NCBI GenBank assembly: GCA_020345785.1
Contig: CP070771.1
Span: 3,443,250-3,452,854, forward strand
Direction of reading: 5' to 3'
DNA length: 9,605 nt
Origin: Desulfobacterales bacterium
GTDB taxonomy: Bacteria > Desulfobacterota > Desulfobacteria > Desulfobacterales > JAFDCJ01
The notes under the pieces are model-generated. The model was given only the letters and a program-made list of their open reading frames with translations. It had not been told where the DNA came from and did no database searches. This document shows positions 5,936-9,605 of this stretch, piece after piece (positions within the stretch are counted from its first letter, which is position 1; every line of letters starts with the position of its first letter). A program made the position numbers and the translations under genes.

Positions 5936-6047
5936 CGCCGTAGGCTGGACTGCGCAATAGATCGGCGCAGATCGGGTAAAAAATCGCTCAATTTTAATTT
6001 AGAGTCTTAATTGTAATTTCTTTGCATTTTATGCAAAAAACATTTTC

Positions 6048-6120
6048 GCCACCAAGACACCAAGACTCGAAGAAACATATTAACCCAAGGTTTCCCTTTG
6101 TGTCTTGGTGCCTTTGTGGC
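6048..6120. repeat. Palindromic repeat element with 8-nt-period arms
   Basis: GCCACCAAGACACCAAGAC (6048-6066) matches the reverse complement of 6102-6120 at 17 of 19 positions, and the similarity continues inward. The arms are built of roughly 8-nt units (gacaccaa, gactcgaa; ccctttgt, gtcttggt, gcctttgt). The right arm, containing GTCTTGGTGCCTTTGTGGC, looks like an intergenic repeat I associate with several environmental bacterial genomes, which is recollection only. It lies about 55 bp before dctQ and would form a strong hairpin in the operon mRNA. Confidence 0.6.
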
Positions 6121-6175
6121 AATCTTTTCCGGCTTGTCCGGGTTAGGGTAAAGGAACCACTGGAAAGGGGCTAAC

Positions 6176-6685
6176 ATGCCTAAAGCAGTAATAATCTTCG
6201 TGCAATATGTTGAAGCAGCCAACAAAGCGGTAGGCAAGTTCTCGATGTATTTGATCTTCGCCATGGGGGGCGTGCTGCTGTATGAGTCTATATCCAGAAC
6301 TATCTTTAACAAACCTCACATATGGGTTGTGGAGATAGCGCAGTTTCTGATGGCCGCTTATTACCTGCTTGGCGGCGGCTACTCCATGATCCTCAGGGGA
6401 CATGTGAGAATGGATCTGCTCTACGGCCGGTGGTCGGAGAAGAAACAGGCGCTGGCCGACCTTATTACGGGTCCCGTCCTTATGTTCTATCTTATTTTTC
6501 TCCTCGTCGGCGCCATTTCCGCCATTGAGTATGCAGTATCTTACGGGCAAAAAAATTATACCCCGTGGGCCCCGCCTCTGGCCCCCATCAAAATTATCAT
6601 GGGCATCGGAATCGTGCTGATGCTGTTGCAGACGCTCGCAAGGTTCTTCCAGGACCTGGCAAAGTATAGGGGGGAGGAGATATAA
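6176..6685 (+). CDS. dctQ: TRAP transporter small permease subunit, DctQ family
   Basis: A 169-residue integral membrane protein with four predicted membrane segments (about residues 21-43, 50-72, 94-118 and 136-158), the standard DctQ layout and length. The conserved Trp50 and Glu53 (HIWVVEIAQF) at the start of the second segment and the GHVRMDLLY motif (75-83) support the assignment. DctQ pairs with DctM and helps dock the binding protein. The ATG at 6176 has GGAAAGGGG at 6162-6170. The TAA stop is one base before the dctM start, so the two genes are translationally coupled. Confidence 0.92.
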   Translation: MPKAVIIFVQYVEAANKAVGKFSMYLIFAMGGVLLYESISRTIFNKPHIWVVEIAQFLMAAYYLLGGGYSMILRGHVRMDLLYGRWSEKKQALADLITGPVLMFYLIFLLVGAISAIEYAVSYGQKNYTPWAPPLAPIKIIMGIGIVLMLLQTLARFFQDLAKYRGEEI

Positions 6686-6686
6686 C

Positions 6687-8012
6687 ATGAGCTACGAACT
6701 TATCGCGATACTGATATTCGCCTCGATGTTGCTCATGCTGCTTACCGGGCAACGGGTCTTCGCTGCTATCGGCGGTGTCGCCACTCTTTTCGCTCTTATG
6801 CTGTGGGGCAAGGGTGCTTATGAGATGCCGTTCAACGCAAGCTTTGTATTGCTGAACTGGTATCCGCTCCTGACCCTGCCGTTATTTATCTACATGGGGT
6901 ACATGTTTTCCGAGTCGGGCATCGCCAGTGACCTCTACCGCATGTTTCATGTCTGGACCGGTCCGGTCCATGGAGGTTTGGCCATCGGCACCATCGGCCT
7001 GATGGTCGCCATATCGGCCATGAACGGGTTAAGCGTTGCCGGCATGGCGATTGGGGCGAGCATCGCTTTGCCGGAAATGCTCAAACGAAATTATGACAAG
7101 GTCATGGTAACCGGCGTCATCCAGGCCGGCAGTTCCCTGGGAATCATGGTCCCGCCCAGCGTGGTCCTGGTTCTCTACGGCATGATCGCCAGGCAAAACG
7201 TCGGCCGGCTGTGGCTGGCTGGGGTTTTCCCGGGTCTCCTGCTGGCAGGCCTGTTCGTGGCATACATCGCTATACGATGCAAACTGCAGCCGCACCTGGG
7301 GCCGTCTTTATCGCTGGAAGAGCGGCGGCAGATAAGCTGGAGCCAGCGGTTTCGGCTGCTCAGGGCCGGGATTATTCCGATCGTCATTATTTTTTCAATG
7401 ACGGGGCTGTTCCTGCTGGGAATCACCAGTCTGGTCGAGTGTTCGGCCGCCGGTGCGGCGGCAACGACCCTGGCGGCTCTCCTCAAACGCCGGTTAACCC
7501 GGAAGGTGCTGGAAGACACCCTGCGCAATACCCTGAGCGTCAGCTGCATGTTTATGTGGGTGATTCTGGCGGCCCTTTGTTTTGGGGCCGTCTTTGACGG
7601 CCTTGGCGCCGTGCATGCGATCAAGTCCCTCTTTCTCGACCGGTGGGCGCTCAGTCCGTGGGGCGTCCTCATCATGATGCAGATTACCTATATTCTGATG
7701 GGCATGTTTCTGGACGACACGGCCATGCTCATCATTGTTGCACCGCTGTATGTCCCCCTGGTTATCAGTCTGGGTTTTGACCCGATCTGGTATGGTGTCC
7801 TCTACACCATCACGTGCCAGATTGCTTACATGACGCCGCCCTTTGGCTACAACCTGTTTTTGATGAAGGCGATGGCACCTCCGGAGATAACACTGGCGGA
7901 TATCTACCGCTCGATCGTCCCCTTTGTGCTGGTTATGATGGTCGGTCTGGCCCTTGTAATCCTGTTTCCCGAGATAGCCTTGTGGCTGCCGAATTTGTAT
8001 TTTGGGAAATAA
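6687..8012 (+). CDS. dctM: TRAP transporter large permease subunit, DctM family
   Basis: A 441-residue polytopic protein of the ion transporter superfamily, which drives solute uptake with an ion gradient. Landmarks of DctM: a hydrophobic N-terminus with LLTGQRVFAAIGG, NGLSVAGMAIGASIALPEM, GSSLGIMVPPSVVLVLYG (ion- and substrate-site helical hairpin), GMFLDDTAMLIIVAPLYVPL with Asp343-Asp344, and a C-terminal ITCQIAYMTPPFGYNLF hairpin. The length agrees with the usual 425-445 residues. The start ATG at 6687 has GGAGGAGA at 6673-6680, inside the 3' end of dctQ. It is full-length with no interruption. The coupled ion, sodium or proton, is not evident from the sequence. Confidence 0.95.
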   Translation: MSYELIAILIFASMLLMLLTGQRVFAAIGGVATLFALMLWGKGAYEMPFNASFVLLNWYPLLTLPLFIYMGYMFSESGIASDLYRMFHVWTGPVHGGLAIGTIGLMVAISAMNGLSVAGMAIGASIALPEMLKRNYDKVMVTGVIQAGSSLGIMVPPSVVLVLYGMIARQNVGRLWLAGVFPGLLLAGLFVAYIAIRCKLQPHLGPSLSLEERRQISWSQRFRLLRAGIIPIVIIFSMTGLFLLGITSLVECSAAGAAATTLAALLKRRLTRKVLEDTLRNTLSVSCMFMWVILAALCFGAVFDGLGAVHAIKSLFLDRWALSPWGVLIMMQITYILMGMFLDDTAMLIIVAPLYVPLVISLGFDPIWYGVLYTITCQIAYMTPPFGYNLFLMKAMAPPEITLADIYRSIVPFVLVMMVGLALVILFPEIALWLPNLYFGK

Positions 8013-8109
8013 AGCCGGTTTGATGCGAAGCGGAGCCGGATTCTGTTTGACATCAAAATTTTGAACCCGGTTTATCCACTCGTTGAAGGCAAGCCCTGGG
8101 AGTTTTTTT
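8013..8109. other. dctM-kinase spacer with a 7-bp inverted repeat
   Basis: TTTGATG (8019-8025) pairs with CATCAAA (8051-8057) around a 25-nt loop, followed by ATTTTG. It is a weak candidate for a terminator or attenuator at the end of the TRAP operon. AGCCGG also occurs twice in the loop region as a direct repeat. No promoter for the kinase gene was recognised, so read-through from dctM is possible. Confidence 0.35.
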
Positions 8110-9063
8110 ATGGAGAAAAAAAGAAATCTTTTGGAAGTGGAGTTCAATGAAGAAGTTTTCGCTGAAATTTTTCCGGAATGGAAAGATTGTGACATCGAAA
8201 TTTCGGTTCTGAGCGGCGGGATCACCAATAAGCTTTATCGCGTCAAATCCGAGAAAGGGGATTTGTCCGTGCGAATCTACGGCGACAAAACGGAGCTTTT
8301 TATCAACCGGGATTATGAGGCGCACGCTCTGGCCGAAATGGCTAAACTCGGCGTCTCCTCCAGATTGGTAAAATATATGCCTGAGTTGGGTGTCACCATC
8401 GTCGATTTTATCGATAACAGCATCGTACTGAAAAATGACAACTTTTTGGACCATTCCCTTCATCCCAAAATTGTCGATCCGATCCGAAAAATCCACGAAA
8501 GCGGTGTCAAACTGAAAAAAATATTTGATCCCCTTGTTGAAGTCGAAAAAATGAGTTCTATTCTGGATGAACTCAACGTCACCTATCCGGAGTTCGACAT
8601 CGCGGAAACCATCCAACGCCTTGAAAAACTGGATACCATCATCAATCTTACTCATGCTGAATATGTCGCCTGCCACAACGACCTCTTGGCAGATAATTTT
8701 ATCCTTATCAAGGATGGATTTAAACACCTCTATGGATCTCCGATGTATATCATCGATTGGGAATATGCCGGCATGGCCCCGAAATATTACGACATCGCCG
8801 ATATGTTCCAGGAAATTCTGGTACCGCGTGAAACGGAAGAAGCCATTGTCAAGGCCTACTGCAATGGAAAAGACTTTGACCGGAACCTTTATTTTATTGA
8901 TCTGTATAAACCGTTTCCGGATATTTTCTGGTTTCTATGGAGTTTGATTCAACTTAACATATCAACGATCAAGTTTGATTTTTACAATTACGGTAAAACA
9001 AAATATGAAAATGCTCAGGGCAATCTGGAGTTTATAAAGCAACAATACGGGACATCCATCTAG
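8110..9063 (+). CDS. Choline/ethanolamine-kinase-like phosphotransferase (APH/LicA fold)
   Basis: A 317-residue soluble kinase of the aminoglycoside-phosphotransferase fold. The nucleotide loop is SGGITNKLY (residues 35-43). The strand SVRIYG carries Arg55 where many kinases have Lys, as also seen in choline kinases. The catalytic loop is CHNDLLADN with His189, Asp191 and Asn196, and the metal-binding motif IIDWEYAG has Asp216. Both motifs resemble choline/ethanolamine kinases and LicA more than antibiotic kinases, so phosphorylation of an amino alcohol with ATP is the best guess. The ATG at 8110 is preceded by GGGAG (8098-8102) with a 7-nt spacer, whereas an in-frame TTG at 8083 has no such site. 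It lies 97 bp after dctM on the same strand. The gene is visibly richer in A+T (many AAA, TTT and GAA codons) than dctQM, which may mean a different origin. A link to the TRAP substrate is inference only. Confidence 0.82.
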   Translation: MEKKRNLLEVEFNEEVFAEIFPEWKDCDIEISVLSGGITNKLYRVKSEKGDLSVRIYGDKTELFINRDYEAHALAEMAKLGVSSRLVKYMPELGVTIVDFIDNSIVLKNDNFLDHSLHPKIVDPIRKIHESGVKLKKIFDPLVEVEKMSSILDELNVTYPEFDIAETIQRLEKLDTIINLTHAEYVACHNDLLADNFILIKDGFKHLYGSPMYIIDWEYAGMAPKYYDIADMFQEILVPRETEEAIVKAYCNGKDFDRNLYFIDLYKPFPDIFWFLWSLIQLNISTIKFDFYNYGKTKYENAQGNLEFIKQQYGTSI

Positions 9064-9132
9064 CTCTACTTCGTCATATTTATTTAGACTTCAGACGTTT
9101 TTATAACATGCTGATATTTCATCATAAACGAA

Positions 9133-9278
9133 TGACTAAAGTGACCTAAATTGCCTAAAATGCCTAAAATTAATGAATCGCTACCCTATTTCGTTTTTTA
9201 TAAAATCGATAGAATACCTCAATTTTAGCTCAATTTAGTGCATTTCAAATTTTAGCTCATTAAAGCTCTTAATTGTAA
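9133..9278. repeat. Degenerate 9-nt-period repeat array downstream of the kinase
   Basis: The run begins tgactaaag, tgacctaaat, tgcctaaaa, tgcctaaaa (9133-9169). It resumes after the 26-bp dispersed repeat as aattttagc, tcaatttag, tgcatttca, aattttagc, tcattaaag, ctcttaatt (from 9221). AATTTTAGCTCA occurs exactly at 9221-9232 and 9248-9259, 27 bp apart (three units). The piece 9157-9172 is an exact inverted copy of 3519-3534, and TCTTAATTGTAA (9267-9278) also occurs at 6005-6016. There is no open frame of note. Confidence 0.65.
9194..9219 (+). repeat. Dispersed 26-bp intergenic repeat, copy 2
   Basis: This is a same-orientation match to 1462-1487 with two mismatches, again centred on TTTTATAAAA and ending AGAATACCT. 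It interrupts the 9-nt-period array. Confidence 0.75.
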
Positions 9279-9308
9279 CCATATTGACATTTATGTCTCA
9301 TTAAAATT

Positions 9309-9507
9309 GTTCGGACCCTTCAATCCGAACTTATATCGAGGTAAGCGAAGTTGGTGTTATACGCTTCCCTCGCCTCCTCCTTTTCTTATACGGGTGACTC
9401 AGATATTCTGAGTCACCCCGCAAATCAGCGACCACCAACAAACCTGGGAAATTACGAGGAAGCCCTCTGGAAGGGGCCGGAACAACGCTTCGTCACTGGT
9501 CGCTGAT
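9309..9507. other. Cluster of four hairpins, candidate structured RNA or DNA element
   Basis: Four stems occur in a row. (1) GTTCGGA 9309-9315 pairs with TCCGAAC 9324-9330 (7 bp, perfect). (2) CGAGGTAAGCG 9337-9347 pairs with CGCTTCCCTCG 9362-9372 (10 of 11). (3) GGGTGACTCAGA 9392-9403 pairs with TCTGAGTCACCC 9407-9418 (12 bp, perfect, 3-nt loop). (4) ATCAGCGACC 9424-9433 pairs with GGTCGCTGAT 9498-9507 (10 bp, perfect, 64-nt loop). GTTGGTG (9350-9356) in loop 2 is exactly complementary to CACCAAC (9433-9439) at the start of loop 4, a possible pseudoknot. CGAGGAAGC (9455-9463) could also compete with the 5' arm of stem 2. No open frame spans the region and no known RNA family was recognised. 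No T-run follows stem 3, so it is not a simple terminator. Confidence 0.55.
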
Positions 9508-9605
9508 GTATATAAAGATTTTCGGCGGCATCATACGTGCTTCCTGCGAAAGCGTGTCCATGTAATTTTCCAGAATATGTTTTGATCACCCTTGGCGCTG
9601 ATCTG
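9508..9605. other. Window end, no gene assigned
   Basis: Both strands were read. The plus strand has only a 19-codon frame (ATG at 9505, ending MYIKIFGGIIRASCESVSM). On the minus strand a frame is open from the window edge for about 50 codons, and another gives a short tail ending KIFIYISDQ. Neither is recognisable. A gene tail entering from the right on the minus strand cannot be excluded. Confidence 0.4.

Larger units (their letters stand above)
5712..6175. other. Structured dctP-dctQ intergenic region
   Basis: 464 bp with no credible gene separate the binding protein from its membrane subunits, far more than usual in TRAP operons. It contains a perfect 12-bp stem-loop, a long-armed inverted repeat, an AT-rich segment sharing TCTTAATTGTAA (6005-6016) with 9267-9278, a small hairpin (TTTGCAT 6021-6027 with ATGCAAA 6031-6037) and an 8-nt-period palindromic repeat. 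The plus-strand frame 5762-6010 starts inside the first stem-loop at a TTG without a ribosome-binding site and is rejected. Confidence 0.6.

Noticed and set aside
5762..6010. 82-codon open frame between dctP and dctQ
   Set aside because: It starts with TTG inside the loop of a perfect hairpin, has no ribosome-binding site, spans an inverted repeat and encodes no recognisable domain.
8083..8109. TTG start extending the kinase by 9 residues
   Set aside because: No Shine-Dalgarno precedes it, while the ATG at 8110 has GGGAG 7 nt upstream.
7494..8228. Long minus-strand frame (244 codons) antisense to dctM
   Set aside because: Its product is low-complexity, rich in His, Gln and Lys, with no domain. 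dctM on the other strand is a full-length, clearly conserved gene.
8053..8727. Minus-strand frame (224 codons) antisense to the kinase gene
   Set aside because: It mirrors the codon pattern of the plus-strand kinase, which has intact catalytic motifs.
9337..9372. Integron attC site suggested by GTTATACGC
   Set aside because: There is no matching opposite core site with the RYYYAAC/GTTRRRY pair, and no integrase or cassette array is visible.
9392..9418. Intrinsic terminator for the kinase gene
   Set aside because: The 12-bp stem is perfect but is followed by CCGCAAATC with no T-run, and it lies over 300 bp after the stop codon.
9455..9604. Possible minus-strand gene tails at the right edge
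   Set aside because: One frame is open for about 50 codons to the window edge and another ends KIFIYISDQ after a stop, but neither is recognisable and both run into the hairpin cluster.

Overview
The window looks like chromosomal DNA from a Desulfobacterota (deltaproteobacterial) bacterium, probably a Desulfobacterales-type anaerobe. This is inferred from the style of the genes (BarA-like hybrid kinase with REC-REC-HPt tail, tripartite TRAP transporter with a Tat-exported binding protein) and from long AT-rich gaps full of short tandem and inverted repeats. No 16S or other marker is present, so the placement is tentative.

Layout. 3-1397 (+) is the 3' part of a hybrid histidine kinase or multi-receiver phosphorelay protein, cut by the window edge exactly at the phosphoacceptor Asp of its first receiver. 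A convergent gap (1398-1675) carries heptamer tandem repeats. 1676-2920 (-) is a NupC-type concentrative nucleoside transporter. 2921-3548 is a gene-free stretch with a roughly 245-bp inverted-repeat element. 3549-4367 (+) is a membrane-anchored alpha/beta hydrolase. 4368-4661 is a regulatory region with a good sigma-54 promoter match and several dyads. 4662-8012 (+) is a TRAP transporter operon: binding protein dctP, a 464-nt structured gap, then dctQ and dctM one base apart. 8110-9063 (+) is a choline/ethanolamine-kinase-like phosphotransferase. 9064-9605 has no convincing gene but contains a 9-nt-period repeat array and a dense cluster of perfect hairpins.

How the parts may work together. 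DctP would bind an unknown, probably small organic solute in the periplasm and hand it to the DctQM sodium- or proton-driven permease. The sigma-54-type promoter suggests that expression depends on an enhancer-binding protein not seen here. The perfect stem-loop right after dctP could keep binding-protein mRNA more abundant than dctQM mRNA. The kinase next to dctM might phosphorylate an imported amino alcohol, but its AT-richer composition and separate ribosome-binding site leave it equally possible that it is unrelated.

The most unusual signals are non-coding. One is a 200-nt set of four consecutive stems at 9309-9507 with a 7-bp loop-to-loop complementarity. The second is the presence of short-period tandem repeats (7, 8 and 9 nt) in nearly every gap, one of them inside the receiver domain of the hybrid kinase. 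The third is a pair of dispersed repeats shared between distant gaps. I saw no tRNA, rRNA, CRISPR array, transposase or phage gene.
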